Positions 15,492-25,135 of a stretch of DNA of 64,000 nucleotides are shown here, piece by piece. The DNA lies in the NCBI RefSeq assembly GCF_040611135.1, contig NZ_JBEXNL010000001.1, positions 248,001-312,000 on the forward strand, given 5' to 3'. Position numbers and translations under genes: made by a program. Numbering within the stretch: the first letter of the stretch is position 1; each line of letters begins with the position of its first letter. The notes under the pieces were generated by a model that was not told the origin of the DNA, did not search any database, and saw only the letters and a program-made list of their open reading frames with translations. Source of the DNA: Tsukamurella sp040611135 (lineage in GTDB: Bacteria; Actinomycetota; Actinomycetes; Mycobacteriales; Mycobacteriaceae).

Positions 15492-16387
15492 GGGGAGGGC
15501 GACCGCCCAGAGCGGGTTGACGGGGCCGTGGCCGGCGCCGAGGGGGTACGCCCAGCGCAGGCCCTCGGTGACCCAGGCCTTGCCGAACTCGACGGCGGCG
15601 GGCACCGTCCGGCCGTGCGCGAGCGCCGCCGTGATCGCCGCGGCGAGGGTGTCGCCCGCCCCGTGATCGTGGCCGGTGGGAACTCGAGGCGCGGTGAACG
15701 CGACGAACTGCGCGCCGTCGGTGAGGAGATCGGGGCTGTCCGGGCTCTCCCGCAGGTGGCCGCCCTTGACCAGGGCCCACTGCGCGCCGAGCGCCAGCAG
15801 CGCGTCGGCGGCCCGGCGCTGAGAGTCGCCGTCGACGACCTCGACGCCGGTGATCAGCCGCACCTCGTCGAGGTTGGGGGTCACGACGGTGGCGCGCGGG
15901 ATCAGTTCGGAGCGTAGGGCGTCCAGCGCCTCGGTGGCGAGCAACGGGTCGCCGTGCATCGATGCCGCCACCGGATCGACCACGAGGGGAGTGGCACGGC
16001 CGTTGCCGATGCCCTCGGCGTCCGCCGCCGCGGCGACCGCCTCGATGATCATCGTGGATGCGAGCATCCCGGTCTTGGCGGCCTCGACACCGATGTCGCC
16101 CGCGACGGAACGGATCTGGGCCCCGACGATGTCCGGATCGATCCCGCGGAAGTCCTGCACCCCTACACTGTTCTGGACCGTGACCGCGGTGATCGCCACG
16201 CACGCGTGCAACCCGAGGGCCGCGAACGTCCGCATGTCGGCCTGAATGCCCGCGCCGCCACCGGAATCCGACCCCGCGATGGTCAGGACCCGGTGCGGCG
16301 CCGCGCCCCGCGGCGAGGTCGGCAGGCGCGACGGTGCGCCGACGGTCACGACCGTCGGCTCGCCGGCGGCCGCCCCGCGGACCTCTG

Positions 16388-16391
<4 letters not shown>
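15486..16391 (-). CDS. thiD: Hydroxymethylpyrimidine kinase / HMP-phosphate kinase (second copy, thiC operon)
   Basis: This 301-residue ThiD paralog has TIAGSDSGGGAGIQADM, TAVTVQNSVGV, AAKTGMLAS, LVVDPVAASMHGDPLL, VVTPNLDEVRLITG, ALVKGGHL and GHDHGAGDTLAAA, so all family motifs are intact. GTG 16391 overlaps the thiC stop (GTGA), and a non-conserved stretch of about 30 residues precedes the first strand. It is co-transcribed with thiC behind the minus-strand TPP riboswitch. This makes it the likely main thiamine-pathway kinase, while the other copy may serve salvage. Its stop lies in the hairpin shared with the HNH gene. Confidence 0.94.
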
Positions 16392-18079
<1,688 letters not shown>

Positions 18080-18089
18080 ACGGGACTCC

Positions 18090-18180
18090 TCTTCCCTACG
18101 CCGGCATTACCCGGACAGGTTCGTACGGTCGACGCCCGCGCCAGGCGCCCTCTCAGCTCGCTGCGGCGAGCTCCCGATGG
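18090..18180 (-). ncRNA. TPP riboswitch upstream of thiC
   Basis: Read on the minus strand, the leader has GAGCTGAGAGGGCG followed about 35 bases later by ACCTGTCCGGGTAATGCC and GGCGTAGGGA, which is the thi-box core. AGAGGAG after the closing helix is the thiC ribosome site, so translational control is plausible. This is the second TPP riboswitch in the window. It governs the pyrimidine branch (thiC-thiD), while the first governs the thiazole branch. Confidence 0.93.
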
Positions 18181-18329
18181 TGTGCGTCACCGAGAGTAAC
18201 GCACGAATCCCGCCCCGTCAGGCAATGCGCACGGCCACGGGCGTTCGCCCCCGACGAGTGCGGCGACAGTAATGACGTTCGGTGATTCGAGATCACGAAA
18301 CGCGCATCGATCGGGACACGGTCGTGTCG

Positions 18330-18353
18330 GCAGCACCGACTTGTCGGTGCTGC
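18330..18353. promoter_or_regulatory. Perfect hairpin/palindrome ahead of an acetyltransferase gene
   Basis: GCAGCACCGAC and its exact complement are separated by only TT, giving an 11-bp stem 43 bases before the start codon at 18396. A second small inverted repeat, GTGAT/ATCAC (18367-18380), lies between it and the ribosome site. The pair could be an operator or a 5'-UTR stem. No known riboswitch class was recognised. Confidence 0.5.
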
Positions 18354-18395
18354 GGCGTACGGTGAAGTGATACGCATCACGTCACGGAGGTGTTC

Positions 18396-18734
18396 ATGGC
18401 AGACATGGTCGAGGTTCCGCCGCCCACGATGGAGCTGTCGGAGTCGTTGCGGTTGTTCGACAATCCCGTCCGCGACCGGTACGAGCTGTGGTCGGGTGAC
18501 GAGTTGATCGGCGTCGAGGGGTACGAGGTCACCGACCACGGTGATGTGATCCTGTTGCACACGGTCGTGATGGAGAAGTTCGGCAAGCAGGGCTTCGCGC
18601 GTGCGCTCGTGTCCGGCGTCCTCGACGACCTGCGCTCGCGCAACCGGCACGCGATCCCCGTGTGCACGTACGTGCGGTCGTTCATCACCCGGTTCCCGCA
18701 GTACCAGGACGTGGTGAACGCGGCGCGGACCTAG
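18396..18734 (+). CDS. Small GNAT-type N-acetyltransferase (NATD1/YidJ type)
   Basis: This 112-residue protein starts at ATG 18396 after CGGAGGTG. It matches the short acetyltransferase subfamily (PF14542) with an initial strand pair (RYELWSGDELIGVEGYEV), a central LLHTVVMEKFGKQGFARALVSGVLDDLR holding the acetyl-CoA-binding turn, and the C-terminal VCTYVRSFITRFPQYQDVV typical of this subgroup. The usual G-x-G of the CoA loop reads GKQGFA, consistent with binding. The substrate is unknown. It is monocistronic, with two inverted repeats in its leader, and convergent with the next gene, leaving a 23-bp gap. Confidence 0.82.
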   Translation: MADMVEVPPPTMELSESLRLFDNPVRDRYELWSGDELIGVEGYEVTDHGDVILLHTVVMEKFGKQGFARALVSGVLDDLRSRNRHAIPVCTYVRSFITRFPQYQDVVNAART

Positions 18735-18757
18735 TTCGCCTGCAGCGCACGGGGTGT

Positions 18758-19651
18758 TCACGGCGCGGTCCAGTAGCGGTAGCTGTGGTGAGGTGCGAAA
18801 CCGAGGCCCCGGTACAGCGCCTGCGCGCCCGCATTCGCGTGCGTGACCTCGAGGAACACCTTGTCGGCGCCCGCCCTGCCCGCCTCCGCGCGCAGCGCGC
18901 GCACCAGGCGGGACGCCAGGCCCCGTCGGCGGTGCTCGGGTGCGACGGCCATCGAGCCGAGCCTGCCCCACACGGTCCCGGCGGCGTCGGCGGTGAGGGC
19001 GAGCCGTCCCGCGGCGATCGGCGCACCGTCGGGCCCCGGAACGGAGGCGAACCGCGCCCGCCCGTCGACGGAGGTCACCAGTGCCGCGTTGGTGCCGGTG
19101 AGCGCCAGCCAGGCCGCGCTCGGGACGTCCGCGAGTTCGACGGTGCCCTCGGGCTCCGGGCCGCCGCTGGGCGCGACGAGGACGTCGGTCGGCGTCGTGA
19201 CGGGGGACAGCTCGCGCGTGCCGCGCAGCAGCCGGTCGGAGAGCGTCAGGTGCACGGGGAGGCCGCGGGCCGCGTACCAGGCACGGACGCCGTCGAGGTG
19301 CTCCAGCGACGCGTCGGGGTGCAGCGGCGCGGCGCAGGTGGCGCGGTTGCCGGCGATGCCGGGGGCGGCCCGGCACAGCCAGCCGTCGATCCACTCCCGC
19401 TCCACCGACCACCAGGACCGTGCTCGAGCCAGATCGAGCGAGCGGATCTCGCTCGCCCGCACGGGCTTCGGTGGCACGGTCTTGTAGGCGACGATGTCGG
19501 ACCGGGACACCGTGATCCGGTCCCCGCCGCGTTCGACGACGAGCGGCTCACCGTCGGAGACGAGGGTCCCGATGACGTCCGAGGCCTGCCCGGACGGCAG
19601 CAGCCGCCGGACGACGACCCGATCGCCGGGCCTCGGAGGCGGGGGAGTCAT
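18758..19651 (-). CDS. GNAT N-acetyltransferase with N-terminal SH3-like part (Rv0428c-like)
   Basis: This 297-residue protein begins with a small beta-barrel-like region (GDRVVVRRLLPSGQASDVIGTLV). A middle segment (WIDGWLCRAAPGIAGNRATCAAPL) resembles the N-terminal GNAT-like half of this family. A clear C-terminal GNAT core follows: GRLGSMAVAPEHRRRGLASRLVRAL, with the acetyl-CoA loop RRRGLA, then VFLEVTHANAGAQALYRGLGF. The substrate is unknown. It starts 5 bp after the def stop and so is co-transcribed with peptide deformylase, the same arrangement as Rv0428c-Rv0429c in M. tuberculosis. A role in modifying N-termini or small molecules is possible but unproven. Confidence 0.85.
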   Translation of the reverse strand: MTPPPPRPGDRVVVRRLLPSGQASDVIGTLVSDGEPLVVERGGDRITVSRSDIVAYKTVPPKPVRASEIRSLDLARARSWWSVEREWIDGWLCRAAPGIAGNRATCAAPLHPDASLEHLDGVRAWYAARGLPVHLTLSDRLLRGTRELSPVTTPTDVLVAPSGGPEPEGTVELADVPSAAWLALTGTNAALVTSVDGRARFASVPGPDGAPIAAGRLALTADAAGTVWGRLGSMAVAPEHRRRGLASRLVRALRAEAGRAGADKVFLEVTHANAGAQALYRGLGFAPHHSYRYWTAP

Positions 19652-19656
19652 GTCGT

Positions 19657-20247
19657 TCAGTGGCCGAACGGGTCCTCGACGGTGCCGGGCATCCACGTGA
19701 GCCCGGGCTCGGTCCAGCCGTTCTTCTTGATCGCCTTCTTGGCCTGGCGCGCGTACCGACCCGTGAGGACGTCGGTGTAGAGGAAGCCGTCGAGGTGGCC
19801 GGTCTCGTGCTGCAGCATCCGCGCGAAGAAGCCGGTGCCTTCGATCTCGACCTCCTGTCCGTCGCGGTCGGTGCCGACGACCTTCGCCCAGTCGGCGCGG
19901 CCGGTCGGGAAGGATTCGCCGGGGACCGAAAGACAGCCCTCCCAGTCGTCGTCGGGGTCGGGCATGGTCTCCGGGATCTCCGACGTGGTGAGGACGGGGT
20001 TGATGACCTCGCCGCGGCGGCGCTCGCCGGCCTCCTCGTCGGGGCAGTCGTAGACGAACAGGCGCAGGCCGCGCCCCACCTGGTTGCCGGCCAGGCCCAC
20101 CCCGTTGGCGACGTCCATCGTCGCGTACATGTCGTCGAGGAGCGCCACGATCTCGGCCGACGGCTTGCCGTCCGCGTCCAGCTCGACGGGCGTCGTGGGG
20201 GTGTGCAGCACGGGGTCGCCGACGATGACGATGGGGAGAACAGGCAT
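19657..20247 (-). CDS. def: Peptide deformylase
   Basis: Def removes the formyl group from nascent protein N-termini. The 196-residue protein has all three motifs: GVGLAGNQVG (residues 49-58), EGCLSVPG with metal ligand Cys 105, and QHETGHLDG with His 147, Glu 148 and His 151. In motif 1 the usual second A of GxGLAAxQ is replaced by G-N (LAGNQ), a variation also found in actinobacterial enzymes. The C-terminal tail GWTEPGLTWMPGTVEDPFGH is typical of the mycobacterial type. ATG 20247 is the natural start because the domain starts at once (MPVLPIVIVGDPVLH). It leads the GNAT gene in a two-gene unit. Confidence 0.96.
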   Translation of the reverse strand: MPVLPIVIVGDPVLHTPTTPVELDADGKPSAEIVALLDDMYATMDVANGVGLAGNQVGRGLRLFVYDCPDEEAGERRRGEVINPVLTTSEIPETMPDPDDDWEGCLSVPGESFPTGRADWAKVVGTDRDGQEVEIEGTGFFARMLQHETGHLDGFLYTDVLTGRYARQAKKAIKKNGWTEPGLTWMPGTVEDPFGH

Positions 20248-20420
20248 GTCTGCACGGTAGTCGGGGGCGGTTCGGACCGCACCGGCGCACCCGGGCGTGG
20301 CGAGGCTTCGGCGGCGCGGCGAGCTGCGCGACACGCCCCCGTAGCCCCACGACCGCGAACGCGCCCGTGGTTAGATTGAACCGAACTACAGCAGTGTTAT
20401 TCCGAATGCGAGGGGAACGC

Positions 20421-20747
20421 ATGGAGGGCGCCGGTGCGGCCGCGCACGACCTGGCCAATACTGACGCGCACGCGGTGCACGAGCGGGGCGACGACGGCCT
20501 GACCAGGCGTGAGCACGACATTCTCGCCTTCGAGCGGCAGTGGTGGAAGTACGCCGGTGCCAAGGAGGACGCGATCAAGGAGCTCTTCGGCCTGTCCGCC
20601 ACGCGGTACTACCAGGTGCTCAACACCCTGGTCGATACGCCGGAGGCGCTCGCCGCCGACCCCATGCTCGTCAAGCGTCTGCGCCGCGTCCGCGCGAGCC
20701 GGCAGAAGGCCCGCGCCGCGCGCAAGCTGGGCTTCGAGATCACGTGA
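20421..20747 (+). CDS. DUF3263 protein (Rv0430-like)
   Basis: This 108-residue protein starts at ATG 20421 with AGGGGAA just ahead. The core LTRREHDILAFERQWWKYAGAKEDAIKELFGLSATRYYQVLNTLVD is a small helical domain resembling a helix-turn-helix, followed by a basic helix VKRLRRVRASRQKARAARKLGF. It is universal in Mycobacteriales upstream of a LytR_C gene and sodC, as here. The fold suggests DNA binding, but no function is established in what I know. An in-frame ATG at 20406 would add five residues but lies before the ribosome site. The LytR_C gene starts 19 bp after the stop. Confidence 0.88.
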   Translation: MEGAGAAAHDLANTDAHAVHERGDDGLTRREHDILAFERQWWKYAGAKEDAIKELFGLSATRYYQVLNTLVDTPEALAADPMLVKRLRRVRASRQKARAARKLGFEIT

Positions 20748-20766
20748 TCCGATACAGTCGGGTGTC

Positions 20767-21231
20767 GTGAGCACTCAGAACACCCGCGCCGTGCCGATCC
20801 GGACGATCATCATGATCCTGATCTCGGCCGCGATCATCCTCGCGGCGATCGGGGTGCACGGTCTCGTGACCCGCAACGACGACCCGCAGGCCGCCCTGAA
20901 CGCGCAGGAGGCCAAGCTCAAGGCCGCGGCCGCCGAGACGACCGCCGCCCCGGCCGCCAAGCCGACGGTGTGCCTGCTCGCCGTCGCCCGCGCACCGCTC
21001 GCCGACGCAACGGACAGGCTCACGAAGGCGGGCGTCACCGTCCAGCCCGAGACCGAGGTCTGGCCCAACCGCCCGGCGGCCCCGCGCGCCACCACCGTCT
21101 ACTTCAGCGAGGGCGGCGAAGCGGACGCCAAGACCGTCGCGTCCGCCCTGCCCGGCTCGACGACCGCGGCGCGCCCGGCGGCCCTCGAGGCGTGCGCCGG
21201 TGTCCTCGCGGTCGCCGTGGTGAAGAAGTAG
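20767..21231 (+). CDS. Membrane-anchored LytR_C-domain protein (Rv0431-like)
   Basis: This 154-residue protein begins at GTG 20767. A short basic N-terminus and one membrane span (TIIMILISAAIILAAIGVHGL, about residues 12-32) anchor an extracytoplasmic part. An Ala-rich linker leads to a LytR C-terminal (PF13399) domain of about 85 residues with VCLLAVARAPLADATDRLTKAGV and RATTVYFSEGGEADAKTVASALP. Two cysteines, in TVCLLAV and LEACAGV, may form a disulfide. Such domains occur in cell-wall assembly proteins. The M. tuberculosis counterpart Rv0431 is linked to virulence-related vesicle regulation (VirR). Orthology is supported by synteny with DUF3263 and sodC. Confidence 0.85.
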   Translation: MSTQNTRAVPIRTIIMILISAAIILAAIGVHGLVTRNDDPQAALNAQEAKLKAAAAETTAAPAAKPTVCLLAVARAPLADATDRLTKAGVTVQPETEVWPNRPAAPRATTVYFSEGGEADAKTVASALPGSTTAARPAALEACAGVLAVAVVKK

Positions 21232-21349
21232 GTCGGCCGAGGGGCGACACGGGGTCCTGTCCGCAGCGGCGGCCACCGACCCCGATATGATTCGGGCAAC
21301 CCAGCCCAGGGCGGCACCGCCCAGGAAGCCGTTCCATAAGGAGTCATCG

Positions 21350-22084
21350 ATGACGAAGCGTCAGTTCCTCGCCCCGCTTGCGATCCTCCCGGTGGCGGCC
21401 CTCGCCCTGGTCGGGTGCAGTACCAACGAGAAGCCCGCCGAGAAGGGCACCGGCCCCACCGCGCCGGCGGTCGTGAGTGGCGCGGCCGTCCCGACCCAGG
21501 GCCTGGTCACCAGCAACGAGGGCGGCCACGGTGCGGACGCGACCGGCGAGAACGGCCCGTCGGCGGGCTCGGCGGAGGCCTCGCTCGTCAAGCCCGACGG
21601 CAGCAGCGCCGGCAAGGCGACCTTCACCGAGAAGGACGGCGTCGTGGTGATCGACGTGCGGGTCACCGGCCTGACCGCAGGCTTCCACGGGATGCACATC
21701 CACGAGGTGGGCAAGTGCGAGCCGAACTCGGTCGCCAAGAACGGCGCGCCCGGCTCCGCCACCAACTTCGGTTCCGCCGGCGGCCACTGGCAGAAGGCCG
21801 GCGCCACCGGCCACCCCATGACGGGTGACCTGGTGTCGATCTACGTCAACGCCAACGGCACCGGCCAGACGGTGACCAGCACCGGTGCCTTCACCCTCGC
21901 GGACATCAAGAAGAACGCCGACGGCAACGCGCTCATGATCCACGCGGGCCCCGACAACTTCGGCAACGTCCCGTCGGCGCGCTACACGAACATCGTTCCG
22001 GGCCAGCCCGTTCCGGACGAGCAGACCCTGAACACCGGTGACGCGGGCGGCCGGGTCGCCTGCGGCGTGATCAAGGTCGGTTAG
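21350..22084 (+). CDS. sodC: Cu/Zn superoxide dismutase lipoprotein
   Basis: SodC dismutates superoxide outside the membrane. The 244-residue precursor has a lipobox ALVGC with Cys 23, then a low-complexity linker. The SOD domain has copper ligands His 116 and His 118 (GMHIHEVGKC), further ligands His 146, His 155, Asp 160 (HPMTGD) and His 198 (MIHAGPDNFGN), and a Cys 123-Cys 238 disulfide pair. All ligands are present, so the enzyme should be active. ATG 21350 follows AAGGAGTCATCG. A YbdK-like ligase reading frame begins only a few bases after the stop, so the two are coupled. The order sodC-ybdK-like is conserved in mycobacteria. Confidence 0.96.
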   Translation: MTKRQFLAPLAILPVAALALVGCSTNEKPAEKGTGPTAPAVVSGAAVPTQGLVTSNEGGHGADATGENGPSAGSAEASLVKPDGSSAGKATFTEKDGVVVIDVRVTGLTAGFHGMHIHEVGKCEPNSVAKNGAPGSATNFGSAGGHWQKAGATGHPMTGDLVSIYVNANGTGQTVTSTGAFTLADIKKNADGNALMIHAGPDNFGNVPSARYTNIVPGQPVPDEQTLNTGDAGGRVACGVIKVG

Positions 22085-22086
22085 CC

Positions 22087-23223
22087 ATCGAGACCGTCGC
22101 CTTCGAGGCGTCGCCGCGGCCGACGATCGGCGTCGAGTGGGAGTTCGCCCTCGTCGACCGGGAGACCGCGGACCTGGTCAGCAGGGCCGGGGAGCTGTTC
22201 GACGGTGTCCGCGCGTCCCGTCCGGACATCGCGCACCAGGTGCACTCGGAGATGCTGCGCAACACCGTCGAGGTGGTGACGGGCGTCTGTGCGAACACCG
22301 CGGAGGCGATGGCCGACCTGTCCCGCGTGATCGCGGCCGTCCGGGAGACCGCCGACCCGATGGGCGTCGATCTCTTCGGTGCCGGCACGCATCCGTTCGC
22401 GCAGTGGAACGCACAGCAGCTCACCGAGAATCCCCGCTACGACGAGCTGATCGCGCGCACCCAGTGGTGGGGGCGGCAGATGCTCATCTGGGGCGTGCAC
22501 GTGCACGTCGGGGTGAATCATCGCGACAAGGTGCTGCCGATCATCTCGGCGCTGCTCAACCACTACCCGCACCTGCTGGCGCTGTCGGCCAGCTCCCCGA
22601 TGTGGGGCGGCCACGACACCGGCTACGCCAGCACCCGCGCCATGATGTTCCAGCAGCTGCCCACCGCGGGCCTGCCCTTCCAGTTCGAGCGGTGGAGCGA
22701 GTTCGAGCGCTTCGTGCACGACCAGAAGACCACCGGGATCATCGACCACCTCAACGAGATCCGCTGGGACATCCGCCCCGCGTGTCACCTCGGTACCATC
22801 GAGGTGCGGATCTGCGACGGCATGTCGTCGTTCGCCGAGCTCGAGGCGATCGTCGCGCTGATCCACTGTCTCGTGGTGTGGCTCGACGCCCGCCTCGACG
22901 CGGGGGAGAGCCTGCCCACGCTGCCGCCGTGGCACGTGCAGGAGAACAAGTGGCGCGCGGCCCGGTACGGCCTCGACGCCATCATCATCCTGGACGCGGA
23001 CAACAACGAGCGGCTCGTCACCGAGGACCTGGACGAATTGCTCGAGCAGCTCGCCCCGGTCGCCCGGCGGCTCGGCTGCTCGCGCGAACTGGCCGCGGTC
23101 GCCGAGATCCCACGGCGCGGCGCGTCGTACCAGCGCCAGCGCGCCGTCGCCGGCGGCGTCTGCAGCACGGACGCCTACCGGGACGTGGTCCGGTCCGTGA
23201 CGAGCGAGCTGATCCTGCCGTAG
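22087..23223 (+). CDS. YbdK-type carboxylate-amine ligase (glutamate-cysteine ligase 2 family), non-canonical start
   Basis: From 22087 the frame encodes 379 codons including the stop and matches GCS2-family YbdK proteins. Visible blocks are RPTIGVEWEFALVD, HQVHSEMLRNTVEVV, LFGAGTHPFAQW, VHVHVGVNHRDK, SSPMWGGHDTGYASTR, IRPACHLGTIEVRICD and a final AVAGGVCSTDAYRDVV. Family enzymes ligate glutamate to amines or cysteine in an ATP-dependent reaction. The first ATG/GTG/TTG in frame is GTG 22240, which would delete the conserved GVEWEF ATP/substrate motif. Upstream only CTG (22060) and ATC (22087) are available before a stop at 22039. The start is therefore placed at ATC 22087, 2 bp after the sodC stop and 9 bp after AAGGT. 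This is uncertain: a point error or mutation of the start codon is possible. Confidence 0.8.
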   Translation: METVAFEASPRPTIGVEWEFALVDRETADLVSRAGELFDGVRASRPDIAHQVHSEMLRNTVEVVTGVCANTAEAMADLSRVIAAVRETADPMGVDLFGAGTHPFAQWNAQQLTENPRYDELIARTQWWGRQMLIWGVHVHVGVNHRDKVLPIISALLNHYPHLLALSASSPMWGGHDTGYASTRAMMFQQLPTAGLPFQFERWSEFERFVHDQKTTGIIDHLNEIRWDIRPACHLGTIEVRICDGMSSFAELEAIVALIHCLVVWLDARLDAGESLPTLPPWHVQENKWRAARYGLDAIIILDADNNERLVTEDLDELLEQLAPVARRLGCSRELAAVAEIPRRGASYQRQRAVAGGVCSTDAYRDVVRSVTSELILP

Positions 23224-23263
23224 TCGCTCGCGTCTGCCGGACACATAGACGCATGCCGCTTTG

Positions 23264-23286
23264 TTAACGAAAATTATTATCGTTAA
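23264..23286. promoter_or_regulatory. Fur/Zur-type operator palindrome before the metal-transport operon
   Basis: TTAACGA and TCGTTAA form a perfect inverted repeat around AAATTATTA, in an AT-rich island unlike the surrounding DNA. The spacing and AT core resemble Fur-family (Zur/FurB or iron Fur) boxes more than an IdeR box. TATTAT at 23275-23280 could be the -10 element, so a bound repressor would block the promoter. The operon start codon is only 10 bp further on and lacks a ribosome site, so the mRNA may be leaderless. The regulator identity is inferred. Confidence 0.6.
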
Positions 23287-23295
23287 TCTGGCCGC

Positions 23296-24363
23296 GTGCT
23301 CACCACCGTGCCCGGCCGGCGTGCCGGTACCCGGACCTCGCTGCTGGCCGGTGTTCTCGCCGCGGCGCTGGTCGTGTCGATGGCGATCGCGGTGTCCCAG
23401 GGCGCTGCGACGGTGCCGCTCGACGACGTGCGCCGGCTCCTCTGGGCCGCGCTGAGCGGCGGAACGGTAGCCCGCGAGGACTATTCGACCTACTCGATCC
23501 TGTGGGACCTCCGTGTCCCCCGCGTGCTCCTCGCCGCCCTCGTGGGAGGCGGGCTCCCTCTCGCCGGCGTCGCCTGTCAGGCACTCGTCCGCAATCCGCT
23601 CGCCGATCCGTTCATCCTCGGCATCTCCAGCGGCGCCTCCGTGGGGGCGAGCTTCGTGCTCACCACGGGTGTTGCGGCCGGGTTCGGCGTGGCCGGTACC
23701 GCGGGTGCCGCGTTCGTCACCGCGGTCCTCGCCTCCGTGCTGGTGTACCAGCTGAGCCGGGCCTCAGACGGTGCGCTCAGTCCGGTCCGGCTGGTGCTCA
23801 CGGGCGTCGTGCTCGCCTTCGCCTTCCAGGGCCTCGCGGGCGCGATCGTCTTCTTCGACCCGGTCGGCGACGCGGCTCGGTCGGTGATGTTCTGGCTGCT
23901 CGGCGGATTGGGCGGTGCGCAGTGGTCGGTGCTGCCCCTGGTCGCGGTGACGGTGGCCGTCTGCGGTGCGCTCACGGCGCGCCTCGCGGGCGTGCTGGAC
24001 GTGCTGTCCCAGGGAGACGAGGCCGCGGCGGCGCTCGGCCTCGACCCGCACCGCGCCCGACGGATGCTGTTCCTGGTCATCGTGGTCATGACCTCGGTCC
24101 TCGTCGCCGTCGCGGGCACCGTCGGCTTCGTCGGGCTCGTGGTCCCGCACGCCGTCCGCATGATCGTCGGCCCGGCGCACCGTCGCGTGCTGCTGCTGGC
24201 ACCGCTCGTGGGTGCGCTGCTGCTCGTCTGGGTCGATCTCCTGAGTCGCCTGGTGGTGGCGCCCCGTGAGCTGCCGCTCGGGATCGTCACGGCCCTGGTC
24301 GGGGTGCCCGTCTTCATCGTGCTGCTCCGGCGGCGCGGCGGGCTGCTGGGCGGTGCGGCGTGA
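23296..24363 (+). CDS. FecCD/BtuC-type ABC transporter permease
   Basis: This 355-residue membrane protein belongs to the FecCD family that imports iron-siderophore, heme, cobalamin or other metal complexes. Diagnostic blocks are WDLRVPRVLLAALVGGGLPLAGVACQALVRNPLADPFILGISSGAS, the signature of this family, then LVLTGVVLAFAF, VMFWLLGGLGGAQW, GDEAAAALGLDPHRARRM (coupling helix) and GTVGFVGLVVPHAVRMIVGPAHR. About ten membrane spans are expected. GTG 23296 lies 10 bp after the palindromic operator. The ATPase gene overlaps its stop by 4 bp. A single permease gene implies a homodimer. Confidence 0.94.
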   Translation: MLTTVPGRRAGTRTSLLAGVLAAALVVSMAIAVSQGAATVPLDDVRRLLWAALSGGTVAREDYSTYSILWDLRVPRVLLAALVGGGLPLAGVACQALVRNPLADPFILGISSGASVGASFVLTTGVAAGFGVAGTAGAAFVTAVLASVLVYQLSRASDGALSPVRLVLTGVVLAFAFQGLAGAIVFFDPVGDAARSVMFWLLGGLGGAQWSVLPLVAVTVAVCGALTARLAGVLDVLSQGDEAAAALGLDPHRARRMLFLVIVVMTSVLVAVAGTVGFVGLVVPHAVRMIVGPAHRRVLLLAPLVGALLLVWVDLLSRLVVAPRELPLGIVTALVGVPVFIVLLRRRGGLLGGAA

Positions 24364-25108
24364 GGGTGGAACTGGACTCGGTCACCGTCGAGCTGGCCGG
24401 TCGCCGCATCCTCGACCGCGTGACCCTCGACATCGACGCGGGGGCACACATCGGCCTGATCGGTCCGAACGGCAGTGGGAAGTCGACGCTGCTGCGGTGC
24501 CTCTACCGCGCGATCGCGCCCACCTCCGGGTCCGTGCGCGTCGGCGGCGACGACCTCGGAACCCTCCGGCGGCGCGACGGTGCCCGACGGGTCGCCGCCG
24601 TCACGCAGAGCGAGTCCGGCCACCTGGGCTTCACGGCGGGGGAGACCGTGATGCTGGCCCGGTTCGCCCACGGCGACGCCGGGAGCGACCGGGCGGTGCG
24701 CGCGTGTACGGCTGCGCTCGATGCGGTCGGCGCAGCGCACCTCCGTCGGCGCAGCGTGCTCGGGCTCTCGGGCGGGGAACGGCAGCGGATCCTCATCGCC
24801 CGTGCCCTCGCACAGGAAACCCGGTGCTCCTGCTCGACGAGCCCCTCAACCACCTCGACGTACGGCACCAGCTGGATCTGCTGCGCCTGCTGCGGGCCAC
24901 CACGAAGACCACCGTCACCGCCATCCACGACATCGACCTCGCCGCGCAGAGCTGTGATCGCCTGGTGTTGTTGGACGCCGGGCGGGTCGTCGCCGCCGGA
25001 AGCCCGGCGCAGGTCCTGACGCCCGACCGCATCGCGGGCGTCTACGGCGTTCGCCCCACCGTCGCGACGGCCGACAGCGGCTCGCCGCGCATTCGCTTCG
25101 ACCTGTAG
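24360..25108 (+). pseudogene. FecE/BtuD-type ABC ATPase broken by a one-base frameshift
   Basis: The first frame (GTG 24360) gives IGPNGSGKSTLLRCLYRAI (Walker A), a Q-loop AAVTQSESG and the signature LGLSGGERQRILIARALAQET. It then turns into nonsense after codon 24819-24821. The -1 frame continues exactly where expected with PVLLLDEPLNHLDVRHQLDLL (Walker B, D-loop), TAIHDIDLA (H-loop) and RIRFDL to a stop at 25108. Restoring one C in the CCC run at 24820-24822 would give a normal ATPase of about 249 residues. Either the strain carries a disabling one-base deletion or the assembly has an error. In the unrepaired frame the product lacks Walker B and would be inactive. Confidence 0.9.
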
Positions 25109-25135
25109 AACCGACCGATCGAGAGGATCGAGAAG

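Noticed and set aside
23264..23286. IdeR (DtxR-type) iron box
   Set aside because: The arms TTAACGA/TCGTTAA do not fit the TTAGGTTAGGCTAACCTAA-like pattern; the AT-rich core is closer to Fur-family sites.
24810..24830. Programmed -1 frameshifting in the ABC ATPase
   Set aside because: The junction reads GAA ACC CGG; no slippery heptamer fits the frame and no stimulatory hairpin is obvious. A one-base deletion or sequence error is simpler.
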